Of a DNA stretch of 64,000 bases, positions 46,067 through 54,510 are shown piece by piece (position 1 is the stretch's first letter; the number at the start of each line of letters is the position of its first letter). The notes beneath the pieces are model-generated. The model searched no databases and was not told the DNA's origin. It saw only the letters and a list, made by a program, of their open reading frames with translations. This DNA is from Mesorhizobium sp. B2-3-4 (lineage in GTDB: Bacteria; Pseudomonadota; Alphaproteobacteria; Rhizobiales; Rhizobiaceae): positions 434,001-498,000 of the forward strand of contig NZ_VFVY01000002.1 in the NCBI RefSeq assembly GCF_006442315.1, given 5' to 3'. The position numbers and the translations under genes are program-made.

Positions 46067-47653
46067 ATGGGAACAGGTTCGGCAATGGGAAGACGACTTT
46101 TGGGAATGCTGGCCGCTGTCGCGATGATGGCCTGCGCGCTGCCGGCAATGGCGCAGGAGCAGCCGAAGACCGGCGGCACGCTCAAGGTCCGCATCAACTC
46201 GGACATTCGCGCCACCGACGGCCTCAATCGCGATGCCAACACCGACACGGTGCTGCACCAGATATTCGAGACCCTGGTCGGCTATCGCGCCGATCTCACC
46301 GTCGGCCCGGCGCTGGCCGAAGCCTGGAAGATTTCGGACGACGGCAAGACCTATACCTTCACGCTGCGCGACGGCGCCGTCTTCCACAATGGCGACGCCG
46401 TGACGTCGGCCGATGTCAAATGGAACTGGACCCGCCGCATGGATCCGGCCAACCAGTGGTTCTGCATTCCGCGCTTCGACGGCAGCGAGGGCCTCAAGGT
46501 CGAGGCGGTCGACACGCCCGATCCGCGCACCGTGGTCTTCAAGCTCAACGCGCCGAACGCGCTGTTCCTGGCGCAGCTTGCCAGCGTGCAGTGCAATGGC
46601 TGGGTGGCGAGCCCGAAGAATGTCGGCGCCGACGGCAAGTGGATCGCTGATTCCGCGATCGGGAGCGGTCCCTTCAAGCTCAAGGAATGGGTCAAGGGCC
46701 AGTATATCGATCTCCAGCGCTTCGATGCCTACAAGCCGCTGAAGGAAGCATCGAGCGCCATGGCCGGCAGCCGCCAGGCCTATGTCGACGACGTCCGCTT
46801 CATGATCATCCCCGATACGGCGGCGGCCGAGACCGCGCTGTTCGCCGGTGAGATCGACGTGCTGCCAGGGCTCGAATCGGCGCGCGTCGAGGAGGCGAAG
46901 TCGCGCGGCATGACCGTGCTGTCGATGCCTGGCCTGTCGTGGACGGCGATCCTGCTGCAGACCAAGGATCCGCTGCTGTCCAACGTCAAGATCCGCGAGG
47001 CGATGGCGCATGCGATCGACATCAACCAGATCGCCGCCGCCCGCACCAACGGCGTCGCCGCCGGCGATCCCTCGGCGGTTGCCCAGGCCAGCTCCTTCTT
47101 CGACAACGACTTCCTCAAATGGCCTGACTACGACCCCGCCAAGGCAAAGGCGCTGCTCGACGAGGCCGGCTACAAGGGCGAGCCGATCAAGATCCAGACC
47201 AACACCCGTTACCAGGGCATGTACGAGAATGCCGTGCTGATGCAGGCCATGCTGACGGCCGCGGGCTTCAATGCGCAGCTCGATGTGCTGGACTGGGCGG
47301 CACAGCTCGACAATTATCTGGCCGGCAAGTTCCAGGTCCAGTCCTTCGGCTATTCGGCCCGCCTCGACCCGTCGTTGATGTATGGCACCATCCTCGGCGA
47401 CAAGGCCACCGACCCGACCGCGCAGTGGGACAGCAAGGATGCCATCGCGCTCTACACCAAGTCGATGGCCACCACCGATCCGGAGCAACGCAAGGCGCTG
47501 TTCAAGCAACTGCACGAGATGATGATCAAGGACGTGCCGATCCTCGGCCTCTACTACGAGCCGTCCATCGATGCGGTCTCCCCGAAGGTGAAGGGCTATT
47601 CCGTGTGGCCCGCCGAAAACACCCGGACATGGGGCGTCTGGAAAACCGAGTAG
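46067..47653 (+). CDS. Dpp/Opp-type ABC importer, periplasmic binding protein (family 5)
   Basis: A 528-residue peptide-type binding protein. GGAG followed by ATG 46067 sets the start, giving a signal peptide (MGRRLLGMLAAVAMMACALPAMA, here residues 7-29) with cleavage before QEQPKTGG. The mature part has LKVRINSDIRATDG, TLRDGAVFHNGDAVTSADVKWNWTR and IREAMAHAIDINQIAAARTNG. Its permeases and ATPase are not downstream but on the opposite strand 1 kb further, convergent with it. A strong terminator follows. Confidence 0.92.
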   Translation: MGTGSAMGRRLLGMLAAVAMMACALPAMAQEQPKTGGTLKVRINSDIRATDGLNRDANTDTVLHQIFETLVGYRADLTVGPALAEAWKISDDGKTYTFTLRDGAVFHNGDAVTSADVKWNWTRRMDPANQWFCIPRFDGSEGLKVEAVDTPDPRTVVFKLNAPNALFLAQLASVQCNGWVASPKNVGADGKWIADSAIGSGPFKLKEWVKGQYIDLQRFDAYKPLKEASSAMAGSRQAYVDDVRFMIIPDTAAAETALFAGEIDVLPGLESARVEEAKSRGMTVLSMPGLSWTAILLQTKDPLLSNVKIREAMAHAIDINQIAAARTNGVAAGDPSAVAQASSFFDNDFLKWPDYDPAKAKALLDEAGYKGEPIKIQTNTRYQGMYENAVLMQAMLTAAGFNAQLDVLDWAAQLDNYLAGKFQVQSFGYSARLDPSLMYGTILGDKATDPTAQWDSKDAIALYTKSMATTDPEQRKALFKQLHEMMIKDVPILGLYYEPSIDAVSPKVKGYSVWPAENTRTWGVWKTE

Positions 47654-47675
47654 CAGGACGGCCCAACCCCTTATT

Positions 47676-47711
47676 GAAAATGGCCGGAGGCGTTTGCCTC
47701 CGGCCATTTTC
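47676..47711. terminator. Bidirectional terminator, same core as at 25565
   Basis: GAAAATGGCCGGAGGC, loop GTTT, GCCTCCGGCCATTTTC: a perfect 16-bp stem flanked by A/T runs on both sides, between the convergent binding-protein and hydrolase genes. It shares AATGGCCGGAGGC...GCCTCCGGCCATT with the stem at 25565-25596. Confidence 0.88.
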
Positions 47712-47764
47712 ATTTTTGAACCGCTCGCTCGCCGCCACCCGGACCGGTCACGAATCCGGGTCTT

Positions 47765-48628
47765 CTACTCGGCGCGGACCCTGCCAAGCTGCGTCGCCAT
47801 CCATGCCTGCACCGGCTCCAGCATCGCACGCCCGTCATGGCCGGCCCCGGCGACGATGTCCTGGACGCAGGCCACGCCATGCGCCTCGAGGCTGGCGCGC
47901 AATGCCGCCATGCGCTCCAGGCGGTTGGCTTCGGCGAGGCGCTCGGCGCCGGGCATCCACCAGGAGTCCTGCGGTGTCAGGCGGATTTCCCAGGTCTCCT
48001 TGTCCTCGGCGCCGATCACCAGATGCACCGGAACCCGGCGGATCGCGGCGAGGTCGAGCGGCTTGCCGAAGATCTGCTCGAAGTTGCGCAGCCCGACCCA
48101 GAAATCATGCTCGACGTCGAGCAGGGTGACGATGCCCGGCGCGCCGATCGAAACACCCAGCAGGCGCTCCGGGTGCAGGTAGAGGAAACGGTGCGAGAAA
48201 TGACCGCCGCCGGAAAAGCCGTGCATCAGGAAGCGGTCGCCACGCAGGCGGTAGCGCCCGGTCACTTCCGCGACCATGTCCAAAAGCACCCGATCATAGG
48301 CGATGCCGCCATCGCGCATCAGCTTGTAGCTGGAAAGCTCGCCCGGCGCCGTGACACCGGCGGGAAAGAGCGGCGCCAGCACGATTGCGCGCTGCCGGCG
48401 GCAGAAATCGGCGAAGGCTGAGCGATAGTGTTCGGCCCAGCGTGCCGTGCCGTGCACCAGCACGACCAGGTCGTACCGGTCTTGCCCGTCGATCTCATAG
48501 TCCTCCGGCACGAACAGGCAGTAGGAGAAGCGCTGGTCGGCACGGCTGGCGAAATAGGGCGTGGCGCCGCGGTCGTAATAGCCGAGCTTGCGGGGACTGC
48601 CCGAGACAGTTTTTGCCGTGGCGGTCAT
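47765..48628 (-). CDS. Alpha/beta hydrolase, copy 2
   Basis: A 287-residue cytoplasmic hydrolase, paralogue of the gene at 45189. Nucleophile Ser139 in HGFSGGGHF, oxyanion region VLVHGTARW, late His in GAGHDGRA. It is the last gene of the minus-strand unit, overlapping the ATPase stop by 4 bases. Two paralogous hydrolases at the two outer ends of the transport genes suggest either substrates with two ester/amide bonds or related substrates. Confidence 0.8.
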   Translation of the reverse strand: MTATAKTVSGSPRKLGYYDRGATPYFASRADQRFSYCLFVPEDYEIDGQDRYDLVVLVHGTARWAEHYRSAFADFCRRQRAIVLAPLFPAGVTAPGELSSYKLMRDGGIAYDRVLLDMVAEVTGRYRLRGDRFLMHGFSGGGHFSHRFLYLHPERLLGVSIGAPGIVTLLDVEHDFWVGLRNFEQIFGKPLDLAAIRRVPVHLVIGAEDKETWEIRLTPQDSWWMPGAERLAEANRLERMAALRASLEAHGVACVQDIVAGAGHDGRAMLEPVQAWMATQLGRVRAE

Positions 48629-50286
48629 TGCGCCGCGGCCCGCCTCGCATCGGCACTCCCGGCGAAGCGGCGGTCGATCAGCATCGCCGCGTCGAGCAGG
48701 GAGCGTGTATAGGCATGCCGTGGATTGTCGAAGACCGCGTCGCGGTCGCCGATCTCCACGATCCGTCCGTCCTGCATGACGGCGACGCGGTCGGCAACCT
48801 GCTCCACTGCGCCGAGGTCGTGCGAGACGAACAGGCAGGCAAAGCCGTAACGCGCCTGCAGCGAGCGGATCAGCAGCAGGATCTGTTTCTGCACCGTCAT
48901 GTCGAGCGCCGACACCGGTTCGTCGGCCACCACGAAGGCCGGCCGCCGGGCGATGGCGCGGGCGATGGCGACGCGTTGGCGCTGTCCCCCGGAGAGCTGG
49001 TGCGGAAAGCGCTGGAGGAGCTCGCGCGTCAGGCCGACCTCCTCGAAGATGTCCTCGACGCGTGCGGTCCGCTGCCTTCTGTCCATGCCGGCATCGAGCT
49101 TCAAGGGTTCGGCCACGATGTCGGCGATCCGCTGGCGCGGATCGAGCGAGGAATAGGGATCCTGGAAGACGATCTGCATGTCGCGGCGCAGCGCACGGGC
49201 ATCCGCCCCGCCGTTGTTGGCGATCGTCTTGCCGAGAAACGAGATCGTCCCCGACGATGGTTTGATGAGGCCGACAATGGCGCGCCCGAGCGTCGTCTTG
49301 CCGGAGCCCGACGCTCCGACCAGGGCCAGCGTCTCGCCGCGCCGGATCGTCAGATCGACACCGTCGACGGCGCGCTTCGGCTCGGTGCGCGCGAACAGAC
49401 GGCGGCGACCGGGATAATCGATGACGACATCACTGATTTCGACCAGCGGCTCGCCAGAGACGGTGCCCCTCGATCCACCGGCGCTGCGCTTTGGCAGCGC
49501 ATCGACCAGCCGCCTGGTGTATTCGTGCCGAGGCGCGTGCAGCACTTCGGTGCTGTTGCCTTGCTCGACCGCCTTGCCTTCGCGCATCACCACGACATCT
49601 CGGACATAGTGCGAGACCATGCCAAGATCGTGGCTTATCAGCAGCACCGCCGTGCCGTTCTCGCGCGTCAGTTCCACCATCAGGTCGAGCACGTCGCGCT
49701 GCACCAGCGTGTCGAGCGCGGTTGTCGGCTCGTCGGCAATCAGCAGGCGCGGCTTCAAAAGCATGACGGAGGCGAGCATGATACGCTGCCGCATGCCGCC
49801 GGAGAATTCATGCGGGTAGGCGGCGAGGCATTTGCCGGGATCCTTGATGCGGATTCGTTCCAGCATCGCCAGCGACCGGTCTCTGATCTCGGCGCGCGCC
49901 ATCCGGCGGTGCAAGCGCAGCCCTTCGGCCATCTGCTCGCCGATGGTGATGGCCGGATTGAGCGAGACCATCGGCTCCTGGAAAACCATGCCGATCTCGG
50001 CGCCGCGGATGGCCCGCAAGCCCTGCGGCGCAAGACGAGCGAGGTTCTGGCCATCGAAGAGGATGGCGCTGTCGGGCGTCGTCACCAGCGGCGGCGGCAG
50101 CAGCGCGAGGACGGAGCGGGCGGCCATCGTCTTGCCCGATCCGGACTCGCCGACCAGCGCAAGCATGTCGCCCGAGGCAAGGTCGAAGCTCAAGTCGTCG
50201 ACGACGCGCTTGCCGGCAGGCCCGACCGAGATCGACAGGTTTCGCACCGAAAGCATCGTGTTCCTGTTTCCTGTCGCCACGGTCAT
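48625..50286 (-). CDS. Dpp/Opp-type ABC importer, fused double ATPase
   Basis: A 553-residue protein with two ATPase domains. Domain 1: GESGSGKTM, FSGGMRQRI, LLIADEPTTALD, ISHD. Domain 2 (from about 275): GASGSGKTT, LSGGQRQRV, FVVADEPVSALD, VSHD. Both catalytic sites look intact. It is of the same fused design as the one at 33185 but only moderately similar. ATG 50286 is used; an internal ATG at 50256 directly before LSVRNL is possible. It energises the importer made with the two permeases just upstream and the binding protein at 46067. Confidence 0.92.
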   Translation of the reverse strand: MTVATGNRNTMLSVRNLSISVGPAGKRVVDDLSFDLASGDMLALVGESGSGKTMAARSVLALLPPPLVTTPDSAILFDGQNLARLAPQGLRAIRGAEIGMVFQEPMVSLNPAITIGEQMAEGLRLHRRMARAEIRDRSLAMLERIRIKDPGKCLAAYPHEFSGGMRQRIMLASVMLLKPRLLIADEPTTALDTLVQRDVLDLMVELTRENGTAVLLISHDLGMVSHYVRDVVVMREGKAVEQGNSTEVLHAPRHEYTRRLVDALPKRSAGGSRGTVSGEPLVEISDVVIDYPGRRRLFARTEPKRAVDGVDLTIRRGETLALVGASGSGKTTLGRAIVGLIKPSSGTISFLGKTIANNGGADARALRRDMQIVFQDPYSSLDPRQRIADIVAEPLKLDAGMDRRQRTARVEDIFEEVGLTRELLQRFPHQLSGGQRQRVAIARAIARRPAFVVADEPVSALDMTVQKQILLLIRSLQARYGFACLFVSHDLGAVEQVADRVAVMQDGRIVEIGDRDAVFDNPRHAYTRSLLDAAMLIDRRFAGSADARRAAAQ

Positions 50287-50297
50287 GGTCCCGCGCT

Positions 50298-51125
50298 TCA
50301 CATTTTCGGGTCGAGCCAGTCGCGCAGCGCGTCGCCCAGCATGTTGATGCCGAGCAAGGTGATGGAGATGCACAGGCCCGGCAAGATGATGAGATGCGGC
50401 GCCTGGCTGATATAGGGCCGGGCGGTCGACAGCATGTTGCCCCAGCTTGGCGCCGGCGGCGGCACGCCGAGCCCAAGGAAGCTCAGCGCGCTTTCCGACA
50501 GGATGATCCAGCCGAACATGGTGGTGGCGAGCACGATGATCGGCGCCACGCAATTGGGCAGCACATGCCGCGCCATGGTGATGAATTCGCTGTTGCCCAT
50601 GACGCGCGAGGCCTCGACATATTCGCGCTCGCGGATGGACATCACGGCGGCCCGCACCACGCGCACCACGATCGGCATATAGGCGAGGCCGAGCGCCACG
50701 ATGATGCCGTCGCGGCTGGCGCCGATGACGGCCATCAGGCCGAGCGCCAGTAGCAGGCCTGGAAAGGCGAGGAAGGCGTCGTTGACCATCATGATGAGGC
50801 GGTCGGTCCAGCCGCGCAGGAAGCCGGCGAGCACGCCGAACACGGTGCCGGCGACCAGCGCGAAGATGACGGTCGCAAACGCGATCCAGGCGCTGGTGCG
50901 CGCGCCGCTGGCGAGGCGGCTGAGGACATCGCGACCGAATTCGTCGGCGCCGAGCAGATGTGCGGCCGACGGTCCCGAGAGCCGCGCCGGCAGGTCGAGC
51001 TTCAGCGGATCGTAAGGCGCCATCCACGGGCCGGCCACCGCCAGCAGGATCAGCAACGCGGTAACGGTGACGCCGAAGACGGCATTGAACTTCAGCCCCG
51101 GGCGGGCAAGGGCGCGGGCGCTCAT
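50298..51125 (-). CDS. Dpp/Opp-type ABC permease, DppC
   Basis: A 275-residue DppC-type membrane protein: first helix about 13-35, LLGADEFGRDVLSRLASGAR, EAA-like REYVEASRVMGNSEFI, and the ending NMLGDALRDWLDPKM. Its start overlaps the DppB stop by 4 bases. Gap of 11 bases to the ATPase gene. Confidence 0.92.
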   Translation of the reverse strand: MSARALARPGLKFNAVFGVTVTALLILLAVAGPWMAPYDPLKLDLPARLSGPSAAHLLGADEFGRDVLSRLASGARTSAWIAFATVIFALVAGTVFGVLAGFLRGWTDRLIMMVNDAFLAFPGLLLALGLMAVIGASRDGIIVALGLAYMPIVVRVVRAAVMSIREREYVEASRVMGNSEFITMARHVLPNCVAPIIVLATTMFGWIILSESALSFLGLGVPPPAPSWGNMLSTARPYISQAPHLIILPGLCISITLLGINMLGDALRDWLDPKM

Positions 51126-52063
51126 GCCGTCACCCGGGGATCGAGCAGGGGATAGACCATGTCGACGATGAGGTTGACCACGACATAGATGAAGGCGACG
51201 AACAGCATCGTGCCCTGGACGACGGGATAGTCGCGGGCATAGATCGCGTCGACCAGAAGGCGGCCGAGGCCCGGTATGGTGAACACCGTCTCGATGACGG
51301 CGATGCCGGCAAGCAGGCTGCCGAGCACGAAGCCGATCAGGGTCAGCGTCGGGGCGAAGGCGTTCTTGAAGGCGTGGCGCCAGATGACGGCGCTTTCCGA
51401 CAGGCCCTTGGCGCGGGCGTGGGTTATGTACTCGAGCCGCGACACCTCGATCGCGCTGGCGCGCGCCATGCGCGCGATCGGTCCGGATTCGACCAGAACC
51501 AGCGTCACCACCGGCAGGATCACATAGAGCGCCGCATGGCCGAAATCCTTGCTGAAAGGCACGTAGCCGACGATCGGCAGCCAGCCGAGGTAAAGCCCGA
51601 AGATCATCATCAGCATCAGCCCGAGCCAGAAGCTCGGGATGGAAAGCAGGATGGTCGAGGTGGCGACGACGCCGATGTCGCCCAGGCTGTCCTGCTTCCA
51701 GGCGGCCAGCATGCCGGCCGGCACCGCGATCGCCGAGGCGACGAGCACGGCCAGAAGCACGATGACCGAGGAGACCGCGAAGCGGTCGAGGATCAGCGGC
51801 AGCACCTTCTGGCCATTGGCGATCGAGTGTCCGAAATCACCGGTCAGCACATTGCCGATCCAGATCAGGTACTGCACCGCCAGGGGCTGATCGAGACCCA
51901 TCTGCCTGCGCATCGCCTCGACCTGTCCGGGCTTTGCCAGATCACCCAGCATCAATGCCGCCGGGTCGCCGGGGATGAAGCGCATCATGACGAACACCGC
52001 CACCGACACCAGGATGAGGGTCGGGACGGCGCTGGCCAGGCGCGTCAGGATGAAGCGGACCAT
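51122..52063 (-). CDS. Dpp/Opp-type ABC permease, DppB
   Basis: A 313-residue DppB-type permease: MVRFILTRLASAVPTLILVSVAVFVMMR N-terminus is diagnostic in style, with GDPAALMLGD in the first periplasmic part, the EAA loop YITHARAKGLSESAVIWRHA and VNLIVDMVYPLLDPRV at the end. Its 5' end overlaps the 3' end of the C45 acyltransferase gene by about 19 bases, a sign of coupled translation. Confidence 0.92.
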   Translation of the reverse strand: MVRFILTRLASAVPTLILVSVAVFVMMRFIPGDPAALMLGDLAKPGQVEAMRRQMGLDQPLAVQYLIWIGNVLTGDFGHSIANGQKVLPLILDRFAVSSVIVLLAVLVASAIAVPAGMLAAWKQDSLGDIGVVATSTILLSIPSFWLGLMLMMIFGLYLGWLPIVGYVPFSKDFGHAALYVILPVVTLVLVESGPIARMARASAIEVSRLEYITHARAKGLSESAVIWRHAFKNAFAPTLTLIGFVLGSLLAGIAVIETVFTIPGLGRLLVDAIYARDYPVVQGTMLFVAFIYVVVNLIVDMVYPLLDPRVTA

Positions 52064-53238
52064 CTTGTCTCCCGCACCATGGTTGAGGCCTGGCCGGTCG
52101 GCCTGGCCAGTTTTTCCAGAACCGCCTCGTCCATCGCCAGTTCATAGCGGGTGAACTCGCGGTTTTCGGCCGGCAGCGGCGTGATCTCCATAATGCCGCT
52201 TGCCGGTTCGAAGAGGATCATCGCCACTGTCGCCGACAGGTTGCCGCCCTCCTTGCGGATCGCCGGCCGGCAGACGCTGAGCGGCGCGGCGAAATCGTCG
52301 AACAGCGAAGCCTTCAGGTCGTCGACTGTGATCTCGCCATGACGCGCTTCCAGATGCCGGCGCACGCGATAGTCGCGGTAGAGGCTGTCGGGCACGTCGT
52401 TGAGCCCGGTTTCGCGCAGCTTGGAGAGCGCGACCACGCTTTGCCAGTGGTTGGCGTGGACGATGAGGCCGTTGTCGCCGGGATAGATCGGGAAGACTTC
52501 GTCGGGCGCGCATTCGAGGTCGACAGCGAAGCCTTCCGCCGTGCTCAGCATCATGTTGTTGGAGCCGGATTTGGGGGTCGTCGCCACCACCTTGACGGCA
52601 TGGGCGAAATGCCGTGCCTCCAGCGCGCGGCGGCGGATGAAGGGGAGCGGGATGCCGATCTCGCGATAGTCGCGGTCCGATTCTAGATAATTCGCCGTGA
52701 TGCCTATGCCGGCCGAATTGAAGCCGCTGCGGGCAAGCCCGCCGGCCTCGGTGAAGGTGATCAGGTCCGGACCGTCCTGGCGCCGTACGCGCAGCACGAT
52801 CGAGGTCTCGGCGCATTCGGCGCGCCAGTCCCAGTTCTGGCCGTGGATCAGCCGGCCGGCCCTGGTCGCCTCCGGCAGGATCACGGCGCCCGTGCAGCCG
52901 TCGGGCTCGTCGTCCGAGAGGCCCTTCTCGCGCTTGGCCAGCTGCAGGATTTCGGTGCGGGCATTGACCAGCAGGATCGCGGAAAGGCCGACACAGGCGC
53001 CGGCGGCGATGCCTTCCATCTCCTCGACGAGATCGGGCGCCCATTGCCGCAGCCGTGGCAGGAACAGGCTGCCGAAGCGCTCGACATCGCGCTGGCCGAA
53101 CCCGAAGCGGTCGAGTTGCCCGGCATAGAGCGCCACCGATTTGTGGATGCGGTCGCGCGCCTGTTCGCCGTAGGCCTTGCCGCGCTCGGCGGGAGTTCCG
53201 CCGACATCGACGAGCGGAAAGGGCGCGACTGCGGTCAT
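52045..53238 (-). CDS. C45-family self-processing acyltransferase/amidohydrolase
   Basis: A 397-residue Ntn-hydrolase of the C45 group (isopenicillin-N acyltransferase-like). These precursors cut themselves before a Cys that becomes the N-terminal nucleophile; here Cys115 in DGCTGAV is the candidate, followed by GQNWDW, GLARSGFNSAGIGITAN and a HANHW segment typical of the family. Known members hydrolyse or transfer amide-linked acyl groups. No clear signal peptide. First gene of the minus-strand unit, so it probably acts on the compound imported by the Dpp-type system encoded next. A penicillin substrate is not implied; N-acyl amino acids or peptides are as likely. Confidence 0.83.
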   Translation of the reverse strand: MTAVAPFPLVDVGGTPAERGKAYGEQARDRIHKSVALYAGQLDRFGFGQRDVERFGSLFLPRLRQWAPDLVEEMEGIAAGACVGLSAILLVNARTEILQLAKREKGLSDDEPDGCTGAVILPEATRAGRLIHGQNWDWRAECAETSIVLRVRRQDGPDLITFTEAGGLARSGFNSAGIGITANYLESDRDYREIGIPLPFIRRRALEARHFAHAVKVVATTPKSGSNNMMLSTAEGFAVDLECAPDEVFPIYPGDNGLIVHANHWQSVVALSKLRETGLNDVPDSLYRDYRVRRHLEARHGEITVDDLKASLFDDFAAPLSVCRPAIRKEGGNLSATVAMILFEPASGIMEITPLPAENREFTRYELAMDEAVLEKLARPTGQASTMVRETRWSASS

Positions 53239-53278
53239 GGAAAGGAGCCTCGAATTGCTGATGGATCAAACCATAGTG

Positions 53279-53290
53279 CATTTTGTGCAA
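53279..53290 (-). promoter_or_regulatory. Shared motif TTGCACAAAATG between the C45 gene and gntR
   Basis: Minus-strand TTGCACAAAATG, 41 bases before the C45 start and 85 before the GntR start; plus-strand it reads CATTTTGTGCAA. The same word lies at 45143-45154. A related AGCACAATG follows at about 53297-53305. Likely operator of the adjacent GntR regulator. Confidence 0.6.
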
Positions 53291-53374
53291 ATGAAAAGCA
53301 CAATGTTTGTCGAAATAACCGTTTCGATCCGCCGCCCGGCCCATCTATAATGCGAAGCACCACGGAGAATTCGC

Positions 53375-54307
53375 ATGAGCAGGGATACCACCGGCCAGCT
53401 GGCCTCGGCGGCAGCAGCCAGCCCGCTGCAGATCGATCTGGCGCGCCGGATCCTCGAACGCATCCGTGATTCCGGCTGGGCGGTCGGCACGCGCGTATCG
53501 GTGCCGGACCTTGCCCGCACATTCGGGGTCTCGCGCTCCCCCGTCAGTGCCGCCCTCGAACTTCTGGTGGCGCAAGGCATTCTGGCCGGCTTCGAGACGA
53601 GGGGGCTGCAACTGGCGCGCGATGTCGCCGAGATCGATCCGGAAGACATCCTGCCGAGTTCGCCGCTCGAGGATCTCTATCGCCGGATGATGCGGGACCG
53701 TTCGCTGGGCGAACTGCCCCAGGATGTCTCGGAGGCGGAACTGATGCCGCGCTACGAAGTCTCGCGCGGCGTGATCAGGAAATTGTTGCTGCGCTTTGCC
53801 GCCGAGGGCCTTGTCCAGCGCTTGCCGGGACATGGCTGGCGGTTTGCCGAATCCCTGGTCGGCGAGGACGCCTACCGGGAAAGCTACGAATTCCGCATCG
53901 TCGTCGAATGCGCGGCATTGCGCTCGCCGATGTTCCGCGCCGACCCGCAGCTCCTGGCACCGGTGCGGCGCGCCCATGAGCGGATCCTGTCGACCATCCT
54001 CGAAGGCAAGAGCCTGGCCAGCGGCGATGAGTGGTTTCGCGTCAATGCCTCATTCCACGAAGGACTCGCGGCCTGCTCCGGCAACCGCTTCCTCGCCGAC
54101 GCCGTGCGCCAGCAGAACAATCTGCGCCGCCTGCAGGAATCCGCGGGCTTCGAGCAATTGCCCGGCGAGCGGCTCGAACAATCCTGCCGCGAGCACCTCG
54201 CCATTCTCGGCGCCGTCGAGGCCGGCGAGACCGAATGGGCGGAGGCGTTGCTGCGCCAGCACCTGCGCCAGGCTTCAGAATTCGCCTCGCCGGCACGCGC
54301 GCCGTGA
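53375..54307 (+). CDS. GntR-family regulator with two winged-helix segments
   Basis: A 310-residue regulator. Residues about 18-80 form a GntR-type winged helix (VPDLARTFGVSRSPVSAALELLVAQGI). Residues about 95-155 look like a second winged helix (LMPRYEVSRGVIRKLLLRFAAEGLVQRLPGHGWRF). From about 160 the FCD sensor domain follows (SYEFRIVVECAAL, NASFHEGLAACSGN, EHLAILGAVEAG). Most FCD proteins are about 230 residues with one wing. It diverges from the C45 acyltransferase gene and probably controls the split importer through the TTGCACAAAATG sites. Confidence 0.85.
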   Translation: MSRDTTGQLASAAAASPLQIDLARRILERIRDSGWAVGTRVSVPDLARTFGVSRSPVSAALELLVAQGILAGFETRGLQLARDVAEIDPEDILPSSPLEDLYRRMMRDRSLGELPQDVSEAELMPRYEVSRGVIRKLLLRFAAEGLVQRLPGHGWRFAESLVGEDAYRESYEFRIVVECAALRSPMFRADPQLLAPVRRAHERILSTILEGKSLASGDEWFRVNASFHEGLAACSGNRFLADAVRQQNNLRRLQESAGFEQLPGERLEQSCREHLAILGAVEAGETEWAEALLRQHLRQASEFASPARAP

Positions 54308-54510
54308 GGCTTGGCAAGGCCTTCGCCGCCCGTGCAATGGCGTCATACAAATCTTGACCTCTCGCGCACTTGCACGCGCCGCCGCTCTCTGGCTTTTTGG
54401 GGCACCCACCCGAACGGACTGATTCGCGTCATGCCGCTCGATTGCAATGTCCCGCAGGCGGTCTGCCCGTGGGTCCTGAAGCGCACGCAATTGGCGAAGG
54501 AGAGACAGGC

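Noticed and set aside
52045..53238. Calling the C45 enzyme a penicillin acylase
   Set aside because: The family covers many amide substrates and nothing in the sequence or neighbours singles out beta-lactams.
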